Positions 54,166 through 62,712 of a stretch of 64,000 bases of DNA are shown piece after piece (the stretch's first letter is position 1; each line of letters opens with the position of its first letter). Location: contig NZ_JAPHOV010000001.1 of the NCBI RefSeq assembly GCF_026191185.1, positions 62,001 to 126,000 on the forward strand, in the 5' to 3' direction. The notes under the pieces were generated by a model. The model saw only the letters and a program-made list of their open reading frames with translations, was not told the origin of the DNA and did no database searches. The position numbers and the translations under genes are program-made. This DNA is from Legionella sp. PATHC032 (GTDB lineage: Bacteria; Pseudomonadota; Gammaproteobacteria; Legionellales; Legionellaceae).

Positions 54166-55026
54166 TTATTTTGCAAGTTGATTCACATTAATTGACCAGT
54201 AGTCACAAGCATTTTGAATATGGAATCCAAGCTGAATATACAGATTTAATGCTTTTTTATTATGGGTTTCAACATCAAGATCCACTCGAGATTTGCCTTC
54301 GCTTAAAATCATATTGATACAATGAGCAATCAGGGCAGAACCAAATCCTTTCCCTTGTTCTTTAGGCAATATGGCAATATCAGACAGGGTAGCCCTTTTG
54401 GTTTGCCAGCGAATATGGGCTTTTCCTATAGGATGATTATTTAGCATAGCTATTACAATTTCATATTCTCTTTCGTTAAGTATTTGTTGGAATCGGTTAA
54501 CCAAGTCTTGATTTTTGTCAGGAAAACATACTTCATCAAGGCCACATAATATGGGAATGTCCTCTAAAGTCGCCATACGGAAGGATAATGAACGCTTGTA
54601 ATCAAGTATGGGATTTAAATCATCACGCTCCATGAAATATTCACTGTGCAGATAGGTAAATCCTTTTTGAACTAGCCAGTTATCGTTGAGGCGTGAGGGG
54701 CATGAAAAAATCAAGTTAAAGTAGTTTTGAGACTTAATTAAGGTTAATGCTTCCTTTATTAATTGTTTGGCAATTCCTTGTCTGCGATATTGGGGACTAA
54801 CCAGAACAGCGACTTCAACGGCATCATCATAAAAGAAATAAACGCTCAAAAACCCAATCAAGGCACCGTTTTGATAATAAAGGAAGCTTGTAGGAAGAGA
54901 GCGGTGTTGCTTCAATATATGGATATATAGATTAGGGATGCTGCCATCGTTTTTTTTACACTCCGCTCTTAATGCTTTTAAGTCTTTTAATTGAAGTTCA
55001 TCTAATTGGTTAACTTGAGTAATCAT
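54166..55026 (-). CDS. vipF: Dot/Icm effector VipF, tandem GNAT acetyltransferase
   Basis: A 286-residue protein with two GNAT domains in tandem. The N-terminal one has the acetyl-CoA loop SPQYRRQGIAKQLIKEAL and the C-terminal one LPKEQGKGFGSALIAHCI. The size and arrangement identify VipF, a Legionella effector that interferes with eukaryotic vesicle traffic and has acetyltransferase activity reported. A GNAT of housekeeping type cannot be excluded from sequence only, but the tandem form and position next to fabF match vipF. The -10-like TATACA lies just upstream of its start. Confidence 0.88.
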   Translation of the reverse strand: MITQVNQLDELQLKDLKALRAECKKNDGSIPNLYIHILKQHRSLPTSFLYYQNGALIGFLSVYFFYDDAVEVAVLVSPQYRRQGIAKQLIKEALTLIKSQNYFNLIFSCPSRLNDNWLVQKGFTYLHSEYFMERDDLNPILDYKRSLSFRMATLEDIPILCGLDEVCFPDKNQDLVNRFQQILNEREYEIVIAMLNNHPIGKAHIRWQTKRATLSDIAILPKEQGKGFGSALIAHCINMILSEGKSRVDLDVETHNKKALNLYIQLGFHIQNACDYWSINVNQLAK

Positions 55027-55128
55027 AATTGTATAGTAAAAAATTAAAAATTATTATTTATTAGATTAGCGTGTTTTCTCATGATTTGCTTATTCTTTTT
55101 TGATAAGCGATAAAACTATGGATCATGA

Positions 55129-55719
55129 TCATGCGTTATTCTTGTATTTTTTATTATCCCAAATCTCTTGAACTCGGGCATCCCGGCCACAGCGATACCG
55201 ATAATACTTATAACGTATAGGATTTTTTTTGTAATAATTTTGATGATATTCTTCTGCTGGATAAAAAGATGTCGATGGGACAATTTCTGTATAAACTATG
55301 GGGAATTTTTGTTCTAACTCTTTTTTATATTCCATGGCAATTTTCTTTTGTTGATTATTCAGATAAAAAATTGCACTGCGATATTGACTGCCATGATCGC
55401 AAAATTGCGCATTTTTGACGGTAGGATCAATGTGCATAAAGAAATACTCAACCAGTTTTTTATAACTTAATTTATTGGAATCAAACTCCACCATTACCGA
55501 TTCGGCGTAATGAGTATTACCGGCAGAAACTTGTTCATAAGTTGGATCTTTAAGAGTGTCTCCATCAAATCCTGATGTGGTCGATAGGACTCCAGGAAGA
55601 TGGTCAAAGTCTGCTTCCATGCACCAAAAACATCCACCTGCAAAAATAGCTTTTTCGGTCTTTGCCAGGCAAAATGTTGTATTAACGAGTAAGAGAAAAT
55701 ACAAAAAAATACGTAACAT
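55129..55719 (-). CDS. msrA: exported peptide methionine sulfoxide reductase A
   Basis: A 196-residue MsrA with a signal peptide (IFLYFLLLVNTTFCLAK), so it acts in the periplasm or outside. The catalytic GCFWCMEADF is intact (nucleophile Cys of GCFW). The family segments TYEQVSAGNTHYAESV, QFCDHGSQYRSAIFYL and ST...YPAEEYHQNYY follow. The likely resolving Cys is near the C-terminus (YRCGRD). It repairs methionine sulfoxide in exported proteins, plausible as defence against host oxidants. It is monocistronic on the minus strand between vipF and the phosphatidyltransferase. Confidence 0.9.
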   Translation of the reverse strand: MLRIFLYFLLLVNTTFCLAKTEKAIFAGGCFWCMEADFDHLPGVLSTTSGFDGDTLKDPTYEQVSAGNTHYAESVMVEFDSNKLSYKKLVEYFFMHIDPTVKNAQFCDHGSQYRSAIFYLNNQQKKIAMEYKKELEQKFPIVYTEIVPSTSFYPAEEYHQNYYKKNPIRYKYYRYRCGRDARVQEIWDNKKYKNNA

Positions 55720-55827
55720 TGTAAGCCTTTTTTATGAATTGTTATAAATTATACAAGATTTTGTATTGGAGTCAGCATTAAAATCAGAGAAAGTTTTAAA
55801 CCAGGTTTCAAATGATTTATTATTTTT

Positions 55828-56424
55828 CTAAGCTGGGGTTTGTACGCTCTTTTTGAATTCAAAAAGCCTTATCAAGGCAGTTAAACAGACTAAAAAACAA
55901 AAGATAGCGGCAAGAAAATTAAAATAGCTGGAAAATAATGTCATAAAAATAAAGAATAGAAATGCTTCAGCGCGTTCCATTATCCCGGGACTGTAATAAA
56001 AACTTTTTTGAGTAGTATTATTTGAAAAAATTCCCACAACCAGAAAGCTTGTAATACAGAGCAAAATACTGCCTAACATTAAAATGGTTAAAGTGGCACG
56101 GTGTTGTGGATCAAAAAGATACAAAGCAAGAACAGCAGAAAATTCAACAATTCTATCCATGACGATATCCATTGCTGAGCCAAAATCAGAAGCTCTGTTT
56201 TGAAAGCGGGCCAGCGAACCATCAAGAGTATCCAAATATCCCGAAAGCAAGAGAAAGCTAATCGCAATATAAGGTTTGTCTAATAAGACAAAAGGAATAA
56301 ACAGCACACCCAATATCCCCGAAAACCAGGTAATGGACAATGGCGTTATCCTGTCACGTAAAGCAGGTAGTATGGGATCCACCAGGACAAGCTGATAATA
56401 ATGTCGTAAAGATTGTTCAAGCAT
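55828..56424 (-). CDS. CDP-alcohol phosphatidyltransferase family protein
   Basis: A 198-residue integral membrane enzyme with about five helices. The CDP-alcohol phosphotransferase signature D-G-x2-A-R-x8-G-x3-D-x3-D is complete: DGSLARFQNRASDF-G-SAM-D-IVM-D. It transfers a phosphatidyl group from CDP-diacylglycerol to an alcohol. The closest functional subclass (phosphatidylglycerophosphate synthase, or another) cannot be told by eye; there is no serine-specific feature that I trust. ATG 56424 is taken as the start. It is not clustered with lipid genes. Confidence 0.82.
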   Translation of the reverse strand: MLEQSLRHYYQLVLVDPILPALRDRITPLSITWFSGILGVLFIPFVLLDKPYIAISFLLLSGYLDTLDGSLARFQNRASDFGSAMDIVMDRIVEFSAVLALYLFDPQHRATLTILMLGSILLCITSFLVVGIFSNNTTQKSFYYSPGIMERAEAFLFFIFMTLFSSYFNFLAAIFCFLVCLTALIRLFEFKKSVQTPA

Positions 56425-56489
56425 AATATTTCATCGCTATTAGGCTAACTATGGGCTTATGGCAGTTATTTGGCTATTTAACGTGAGTT

Positions 56490-56624
56490 ATGGATAAGTC
56501 TTATATAAGAAGTAGTCGATATCCGGTGTCCGTTTGGGCTGAGGAGATGCCTAAGCATCGTCTCGAAGCCTTGGTACGAAACATTAAACGAACGATTCAA
56601 GATGACGTCCTATCCTATATATAA
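56490..56624 (+). CDS. possible 44-residue small protein
   Basis: An ATG-started frame of 44 codons in the gap upstream of the phosphatidyltransferase. Its product MDKSYIRSSRYPVSVWAEEM and onward is charged and helix-prone (HRLEALVRNIKRTIQDD). No good Shine-Dalgarno precedes it. The surrounding 56425-56753 gap holds nothing else that I can support. Confidence 0.25.
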   Translation: MDKSYIRSSRYPVSVWAEEMPKHRLEALVRNIKRTIQDDVLSYI

Positions 56625-56753
56625 CTCACCTTATTTAAATACTACTAAATTCAATAAATTAAAGAAACTTATGTTTGCAGTTTTTGAGAGTAGACCTGTT
56701 TTTTATCGAAAAAATGATTTTTGGTTTATCCAGAATTTAAAAAATACACTCGC

Positions 56754-58034
56754 TCAGCTAATCAAAAAGAAAACCATAAAAACAAGGCATAAAATAATAA
56801 TTAAAGGATTTGGTTTTTGACGGGTAAATAATTTAAGAAGGGTATAAAGTATAATTCCCAAACCAATTCCATCGGCAATCGAAGCGGTGAATGGCACCAT
56901 CATGATGATGACCATGCAGGGTGCTGTTTCTGTGATATCCTGCAATTTCATACTAGTAATATGTTTTATCATGCAACAGGCGACATAGAGTAAAGCCGGG
57001 CCTACTGCAAAGCTTGGAATCATTTTGGCAAGTGGAAAAAGGAACAGCATCAGAATAAATCCTGTTGCAATCACCAGCGCAGTGAGTCCGGTTCTTCCAC
57101 CAGCTTCAATTCCGGTTGCTGATTCAATATAAGGTGAAGTACTGGCAGAACCCATTAGACCTGCGAGGGAAGATGCGGCTGCATCGGCAGTTAAACTGCG
57201 AGTCAGGCGTGTATAATAATTTTTTTCGTGTTTAAAAATGGTTGGACTAAGTAAGCCAATTAATGATCCTGTCGCATCAAATACTGTGATTAGAAAAAAG
57301 GTAAAAATGGTTTTTAAAGCCACGATACTGGAAAGACCAGCGAAATCCAATTGCAAAAAGGTAGGTTCGAGCGATGGTGGCACAGCAATCAAGCCTTGCC
57401 AACTGGTCAAACCCAGCATCAAGCTTAAGACACTGATACTCAGTATCCCGATGATGATGGCACCGGGAATCTTATGATAATCCAGAGTAAGAATAAGAAG
57501 AAACCCCAGGAAAAAGAGTCCTGTTTGTGGTCTAATGATCTGTCCTAACTGCATTAAATTATGCTGGTCACCAATAATAATTTGATTATTTTCTAAAGCA
57601 ATTAAGGCAATTAGCAAACTGATGCCTATAACAATGGCTATTTGTAGATTATGAGGGATTGCTTCAATCAAGAGGCGTCTTAATTTGGTGAGGGTAAGAA
57701 ACAGAAAGAGCAAGCCGGAAATGAATACCATGGCCAGGGCGTGTTGCCAGTCAATTCCCATTCCTTGGACTACGCTGTAAGAAAAGTAAATATTTAAAGC
57801 CACACTTGGCGCTATACCTATCGGTGTATTGGCTATGAAACCTGTTAATGCGCATGCGAAAGCGGTTATCAAACAAGTGGCTGTAAATACAGCGCCTTGA
57901 TCCATTCCTGCGTCGTGCAGGACTTTTGGATTGACAAAAACGATATAAACCATGGTAAGGAAGGTCGTTGCCCCAGCAAGTATTTCTGTGCGCAAAGTGG
58001 TGTTTTTGAGAAAATAGGATTTTAGAGTGGTCAT
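56754..58034 (-). CDS. AzgA/NCS2-type purine (xanthine/adenine-like) permease
   Basis: A 426-residue transporter with about 12-13 membrane helices. It belongs to the AzgA (adenine/guanine/hypoxanthine) branch of the NCS2 superfamily, judged by TFLTMVYIVFVNPKVL at the N-terminus, NTPIGIAPSVALNIYFSYSV and the FDATGSLIGLLSP motif. GSASTSPYIESATGIEAGGRTGLTALV is the classic substrate-binding helix pair. It imports purine bases by proton symport. It would complement the purine 5'-nucleotidase elsewhere in this window, but the two genes are 12 kb apart and not obviously linked. Confidence 0.88.
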   Translation of the reverse strand: MTTLKSYFLKNTTLRTEILAGATTFLTMVYIVFVNPKVLHDAGMDQGAVFTATCLITAFACALTGFIANTPIGIAPSVALNIYFSYSVVQGMGIDWQHALAMVFISGLLFLFLTLTKLRRLLIEAIPHNLQIAIVIGISLLIALIALENNQIIIGDQHNLMQLGQIIRPQTGLFFLGFLLILTLDYHKIPGAIIIGILSISVLSLMLGLTSWQGLIAVPPSLEPTFLQLDFAGLSSIVALKTIFTFFLITVFDATGSLIGLLSPTIFKHEKNYYTRLTRSLTADAAASSLAGLMGSASTSPYIESATGIEAGGRTGLTALVIATGFILMLFLFPLAKMIPSFAVGPALLYVACCMIKHITSMKLQDITETAPCMVIIMMVPFTASIADGIGLGIILYTLLKLFTRQKPNPLIIILCLVFMVFFLIS

Positions 58035-58051
58035 AAATTCAGGGAAAAACC

Positions 58052-58858
58052 CTAAAAATGGAAATTCATAACCGCAATTATAATTTCTACTGTAATTAAT
58101 ACAATAATAATTATTTCCAAGTGATGGCTGTGGCGATTTTCCAAATAACCATTGAACATATCGAAAATTTCATTAAGCGTATCAAGACGATGGTTAATGG
58201 CATTGACGCGTCTTTGTATATGTAAATAACGCTCAAGCATGGAAAAATGCTCTTCTAAAGTGGGGTGCTGCCAAAAATATTTTGGGTGGTATAAGAAATT
58301 ACTAATTAAATTCAATTCACTTTTGGCACCTAAAATTTCACCAATAACTTGTTGAATTTGTTTTCTGCTTATAGGCATTTCTCCTTTATGAGATAAGGCC
58401 TGAATCAGTGGATTATATTTTTCAATCAAGGCGTCAATAATGGTTTCGAAATACTGTAATTTTACCGATTGAGAAAAACCATAAGATAAACTCAGCTTTA
58501 GCTCATCACTGTCTTCTTCAATGGTTAAGCAATCCACATCATAAAAACCATGCGGTTCTATGGCTGTTTTATCACCAATTTGGTAATGAAATTCATCATG
58601 TACCAATAGTGCTACAGGTTTGTCTACAAGCAGTTTAATAATATCCAGGTAGTCGTGGATTTGGTACCTTTTTACCCCCCAGGATACAACTGTTCCATTT
58701 TTAAAAATAAACACGGTGTGATCTTTGTTTCTATGAGAATTTAACCTTATTACATCTCGGGTTTTTACAGCGCTAAATTCCTTAGAGACGTTTTTTAGAT
58801 GAAGATCAAGACGAGTCAAATCTATGGTTTTGGCCACACAGAAACTTAAGCATTCCAT
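58052..58858 (-). CDS. RMD1/DUF155-family protein
   Basis: A 268-residue protein of the DUF155 (RMD1/Sif2/Sif3) family, known in mitochondria of eukaryotes and in some bacteria. The core shows HTVFIFKNGTVVSWGVKRYQIHDYL and VDCLTIEEDSDELKLSLSYGFSQSVKLQYFE. The C-terminus has a predicted coiled region (INHRLDTLNEIFDMFNGYLEN) and one membrane helix (IIIIVLITVEIIIAV). Function in bacteria is unknown. It is 17 bp from the purine permease gene, on the same strand, so they may be cotranscribed. Confidence 0.85.
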   Translation of the reverse strand: MECLSFCVAKTIDLTRLDLHLKNVSKEFSAVKTRDVIRLNSHRNKDHTVFIFKNGTVVSWGVKRYQIHDYLDIIKLLVDKPVALLVHDEFHYQIGDKTAIEPHGFYDVDCLTIEEDSDELKLSLSYGFSQSVKLQYFETIIDALIEKYNPLIQALSHKGEMPISRKQIQQVIGEILGAKSELNLISNFLYHPKYFWQHPTLEEHFSMLERYLHIQRRVNAINHRLDTLNEIFDMFNGYLENRHSHHLEIIIIVLITVEIIIAVMNFHF

Positions 58859-58956
58859 GATTTTAATAACCTAATAATGAAAAAAGCGTTTGCAAAGTAA
58901 ATAATTTTAGCAAACGCTGACTATTAGCTTACAGTATACATGAAATTCGAGGTTTA

Positions 58957-59226
58957 TTACACACTATCAGCCGTTTCACGACCTGAGTAGGCTTTTTTCC
59001 TATCCGTTGCCCCACTTAGCCATTGAGGACAAACTTCCAGAATTTCTGAGATTTTATCCAGTTGCTCTTTATCGGGAAGAATGTGACCAAATATCATTGC
59101 ATTAGCCAAATGGCGTGTGACGCCAAATACTTTTGACACGGCTTTCGTTTTTTCTGTTAAATCTTCGGGGAAACCCAGAGTTGCCAATTCGCGATTAAAA
59201 CGTTGCGAAAATACTTTACTGTTCAT
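58957..59226 (-). CDS. small HTH (XRE/phage-repressor-like) DNA-binding protein
   Basis: An 89-residue protein. The first 65 residues fit a helix-turn-helix of the XRE or phage-repressor sort (FNRELATLGFPEDLTEKTKAV, then VTRHLANAMIFGHILPDKEQL and ISEILEVCPQWLSG). The motif CPQWLSGAT resembles the end of cI-like domains. It is a single-domain regulator. Its own promoter region is the 610-bp gap (59227-59836) shared with the divergent fusion gene, so it may control that operon or itself. That link is inference. Confidence 0.75.
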   Translation of the reverse strand: MNSKVFSQRFNRELATLGFPEDLTEKTKAVSKVFGVTRHLANAMIFGHILPDKEQLDKISEILEVCPQWLSGATDRKKAYSGRETADSV

Positions 59227-59339
59227 TTTTCACTCCATGAAAATTATATAGTTAATTCAACATGAATTTACTGAAATGTTGACCCAACATTTGCACTTAT
59301 CAATCCTTGATATAGTTAAGAGTGTTATAACTTATTTTT

Positions 59340-59371
59340 TTTTAATAGCAAAGGGATTTTTGCTATTAAAA
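59340..59371. terminator. 13-bp AT-rich perfect hairpin
   Basis: TTTTAATAGCAAA (59340-59352) and its complement TTTGCTATTAAAA (59359-59371) with a GGGATT loop. In the 610-bp gap before the fusion gene, it could be a terminator or an attenuator. The remainder of the gap contains an imperfect inverted repeat (AAACGC...ACACTTCC near 59737-59760, GGAAGAGTGTAGGCGTTT near 59790-59808) close to the next start, and no gene. Confidence 0.45.
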
Positions 59372-59836
59372 TCAATTATTTTTCATTGAGATAATAGATC
59401 TTCTCCATAATCTTCCCTTTCTGTTTTATTGCTGCATTGCAAATAGTTCTGTGGCGCTTATTTTACTATAGGGATTTGATTGTTAAATGACTCGTCAATC
59501 AGCTGACGTACCTTAGTTGGCATGAGGTATCAGATCGCACTTTGTCGATCCCGTCGAGAAGTTGGGTTTAGCTAAAAATCAGTCTTCTTAGATTCTTGAG
59601 ACTGGTGAAATACTCATCGAGAAGGTAATTTTAAGGAGTCTTTTTTATCTGAGTGGTATCGCAATTTTTTGTCCATGGTGATTTTTCAGGCTGGAATCCA
59701 GTAGCAATTACACTCAGTATATGACAATATCCACAAAAAACGCTTTTACAGTACACTTCCCACTAAGTATGTCATTAGTATATGCCACGGAAGAGTGTAG
59801 GCGTTTACAATATAACAAATGGATTGGGGTTAATTT

Positions 59837-61639
59837 ATGATTCAGTTAAGCGATTTGCTAAAACCAACTTGGGTTGCCGAGAAGTCTTTAAAGAATGCTT
59901 GGTCTGTATTAAATGACGAGGAAAAGGAATCCATCAAAAGTCGAATTGATAAGCTATTTTACAACGAAATCCCTTTTCAACTTGAGCATGACAAGCTTAT
60001 CTATATTCATTTATTTTCCTTGTTTGCTCAATTAGAAACAATTGGCTTAAGAGGGCTTATAAAATCACTAGAGAAACTCCGTGGAACGGATTTGTATCAA
60101 CAAATGCGTCAACAAATTACCGACGAGATTTTCCATGCCACTGTTTTTGCAAAAATTGCGTTTCAACTGTCTGCTCCTTACGCATTACCACTTGGTCATC
60201 AAAAGAGTATCAATCATTTTATTTCTTCTCTTGAAGGCGAAGAGGATTTGGCAACTTCTATTACCTTGGTCAATTTGGTTGGAGAAGGATGGGTAGAAGA
60301 ATTATGTATCGCAATGAAAGAGAAAAACATCGCAGTAACTATTTTTGAAACAGTTCTTGAAGATGAAAGCCGGCATATGAATGAGTACGATTTATACCGT
60401 CAGATTGGGTTGCCAAATAAAGATTATTTAAGGAAAAAATTAGCAATTTTTGAAGATGAGTTGATAAATACCGTATTTGCTCATGAGCAATATGTAACTA
60501 CCCTTGGCATTCTATTAGGTAAGGAAGGGGCGCTGAAACTGCTCAACAATATCAATAATAAACACCATTGGATGCTTAAAAAAATTGGCGTAACACCCTC
60601 AGCCCATTGGCAGTTGTTTATGGATACCATGCCTTTATTGATGAAGAATTTATCGCATGATTTTGAAAAAGACAAAGCAATTGAATCGACCAATATTCGT
60701 AAATTACTTTCAGCGATATGGAATGACCCCGAATTACCTACTGAATCTGCAATTTTTAATATAAATGTTACTCCTGTTTGTTTTTTTGAAAAGAAATTTA
60801 AACCGGAAACAATAACTTGCCTCATGTTACAAGCATTGAGTAAAGCTTGCTTTGATAACCCGCAGACGAGAAATTATATTTTCAATCATAAACTGTACCA
60901 CTCGCACAATAGTTACGTAGCACTTGCGGTAAAGATTCCAGGTAGTGATCAATTAGGTGCGATTGAGTTTAAAAACTGCCATGAGATGACTATGACTGAA
61001 TTAGCGCAACACATTCAGCATGACATTCGCATCATGAAGTACTGTTATGAAAAAACACAATCATTACAAAAAGAGCATCCCTATTTAATCGAGGTAGTCA
61101 ATCGCCTGCTAACTCCACGGCACGAGCGAGTGTACCGTGATTTCTTATTTGCCAGACCCGCTATTTCTTTGAGTAATATTGGTCATTGGGGATATCAAGC
61201 AGCGGTTTCACCCTTATTTCCAAATGAAACGTTTAAAATAACCTTGACAGAAATTGAAAGAAAACAAGTCTGGAATAAAACAAATAACAAATTTGAGGTG
61301 CAAGATGTTTTGCCCGTAGGCATGAGTGTTGATCACCGAGTTTTTGATGGCAATATCCCGTTCCCGCGTTATATGCAGGAGGCTTTTGATCAAATGTTTC
61401 AAGACATGGAGCAATCCAGGATAAAGCCACTGTCAAAACCCTTTTCAAATTTAGATAACTTTATCAAGTACAGTAATACATTATTGGAAAACGATCTGGA
61501 GTTTGGGTTTATGTATTTATTTTCTTTGATGCACGTATGGAAAAATTATATTTCCTATGATGAGTTGTCAAAAACAGTGGAAGAAAATTACCAGAGAATC
61601 AAAGAGGCATTAGCGAAAAGCGAACATCAACTTGGCTGA
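59837..61639 (+). CDS. fusion of ferritin-like diiron domain and E2-type acyltransferase
   Basis: A 600-residue protein. Residues about 45-230 show a four-helix ferritin-like arrangement with a full candidate diiron ligand set: Glu67, E97-x2-H100 (TDEIFHATVF), Glu150 (or Glu154) in GEGWVEEL, and E177-x2-H180 (EDESRHMNEY). Residues about 300-550 carry the catalytic fold of 2-oxoacid dehydrogenase E2 or chloramphenicol acetyltransferases, with SVDHRVFDGNIPFPRYM (HxxxDG). No lipoyl or E1/E3-binding domain is present and no dehydrogenase genes are adjacent, so it is not an ordinary E2. The stop overlaps the start of a squalene/phytoene synthase-like gene, implying a two-step or multistep biosynthetic enzyme pair. 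Confidence 0.7.
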   Translation: MIQLSDLLKPTWVAEKSLKNAWSVLNDEEKESIKSRIDKLFYNEIPFQLEHDKLIYIHLFSLFAQLETIGLRGLIKSLEKLRGTDLYQQMRQQITDEIFHATVFAKIAFQLSAPYALPLGHQKSINHFISSLEGEEDLATSITLVNLVGEGWVEELCIAMKEKNIAVTIFETVLEDESRHMNEYDLYRQIGLPNKDYLRKKLAIFEDELINTVFAHEQYVTTLGILLGKEGALKLLNNINNKHHWMLKKIGVTPSAHWQLFMDTMPLLMKNLSHDFEKDKAIESTNIRKLLSAIWNDPELPTESAIFNINVTPVCFFEKKFKPETITCLMLQALSKACFDNPQTRNYIFNHKLYHSHNSYVALAVKIPGSDQLGAIEFKNCHEMTMTELAQHIQHDIRIMKYCYEKTQSLQKEHPYLIEVVNRLLTPRHERVYRDFLFARPAISLSNIGHWGYQAAVSPLFPNETFKITLTEIERKQVWNKTNNKFEVQDVLPVGMSVDHRVFDGNIPFPRYMQEAFDQMFQDMEQSRIKPLSKPFSNLDNFIKYSNTLLENDLEFGFMYLFSLMHVWKNYISYDELSKTVEENYQRIKEALAKSEHQLG

Positions 61640-62676
61640 TGGTTATGCGATTGTTTTCTTTTTATTACCAACATCTAGAAAATGTAAGCAGAAGTTTTAG
61701 TTTTTGTATAAGCCAGTTAACTTCTCCAGCAAAAGAATGGGTTGCGTTGAGTTATTTGCTTTTGCGTGTTGCAGACAGTATTGAAGATGCCAAATGGCAA
61801 GATCTTCAAACACAAAGTGATTCATTTGCTGCTTTTAAATCATTTTTAGTGCAAACACCGGCAAACGATCAATTCACAAAATGGCTTTCCAGCTTTCCTT
61901 CCCAGCTTCCATTAGGGGAGAAACAACTTCTATGTGCCGTCCCTCTTTTGTTGGAAGAAAAAAATAATTTACCTGAATCCATCAAGCAATCTGTGATAAA
62001 AACAATTTTGCAAGTAGTGGATGGAATGCATTATTTCCTTAATCATTATAATATGGAAGGCAAAATCGTATTTCCTTCATTAGTTACCACTAATCAATAT
62101 TGTTTTTTTGTTGCGGGATTAGTTGGCAAATTATTGTCACACATATTCACTGATTTACTATCTAATTTTAAGTGGACAGCTGGTCTGTTAAATCAAGCCT
62201 TTCATTTTGGTTTCTTTTTACAAAAAATCAATCTCTTGAAAGATAAAATGGATGATGAAGCAAATGGGCGTTATTATATTTCTTCAGAAAATAGTTTGCG
62301 TGAGAGTTTAGTCATTCATGCGCACCATTCACTAGTCTATATAAAGAGCATCCCAATTATTGAAGGACGCCCGTATCGCTTATTTTGTGCCTGGTCTTTA
62401 TTTATTGGTTTGGCTTCATTGAAATGGCTTGATAAATATGGTCACCGACAAAAAATTAAACCTCGAGAAACGTATTATCTGGTTAACCAAATTAATCTCT
62501 TAATAGATGATAACCGCGCTTTAGAAAAATTATTTAACAGTTATCTTCCTGAACAGTACAAGGCAGATTCGCGATCTATTTCTGAATCAACAAAACAAAT
62601 ACCAGCTTGGTTTAAGAAAATTTATGATAATGAGATGGATTCTCTGGCTTTGTTTGAGCTGGATGTCCAAGTATGA
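61639..62676 (+). CDS. squalene/phytoene synthase-like isoprenoid enzyme
   Basis: A 345-residue trans-isoprenyl diphosphate synthase of the head-to-head class. VSRSFSFCISQL, then LLRVADSIEDAKW, supplies the first DxxxD (Asp46-Asp50); QKINLLKDKMDDEANGRYY supplies the second (Asp202-Asp206), with the typical N-L-x-K-D before it. Both aspartate-rich motifs are intact, so catalysis is plausible. It could make squalene, phytoene or a related C-C or C-N joined product. Its ATG shares the base of the preceding TGA stop (TGATG), so translation is coupled to the ferritin-acyltransferase gene. No carotenoid or hopanoid genes are visible nearby. Confidence 0.8.
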   Translation: MVMRLFSFYYQHLENVSRSFSFCISQLTSPAKEWVALSYLLLRVADSIEDAKWQDLQTQSDSFAAFKSFLVQTPANDQFTKWLSSFPSQLPLGEKQLLCAVPLLLEEKNNLPESIKQSVIKTILQVVDGMHYFLNHYNMEGKIVFPSLVTTNQYCFFVAGLVGKLLSHIFTDLLSNFKWTAGLLNQAFHFGFFLQKINLLKDKMDDEANGRYYISSENSLRESLVIHAHHSLVYIKSIPIIEGRPYRLFCAWSLFIGLASLKWLDKYGHRQKIKPRETYYLVNQINLLIDDNRALEKLFNSYLPEQYKADSRSISESTKQIPAWFKKIYDNEMDSLALFELDVQV

Positions 62677-62712
62677 TGATTAAAGAGAATTCTCCTCTAC
62701 TGACCAATAGTT

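Noticed and set aside
56602-56820. + strand frame overlapping the permease gene end
   Set aside because: Low-complexity Lys/Phe-rich, overlaps a solid gene on the other strand and has no ribosome site.
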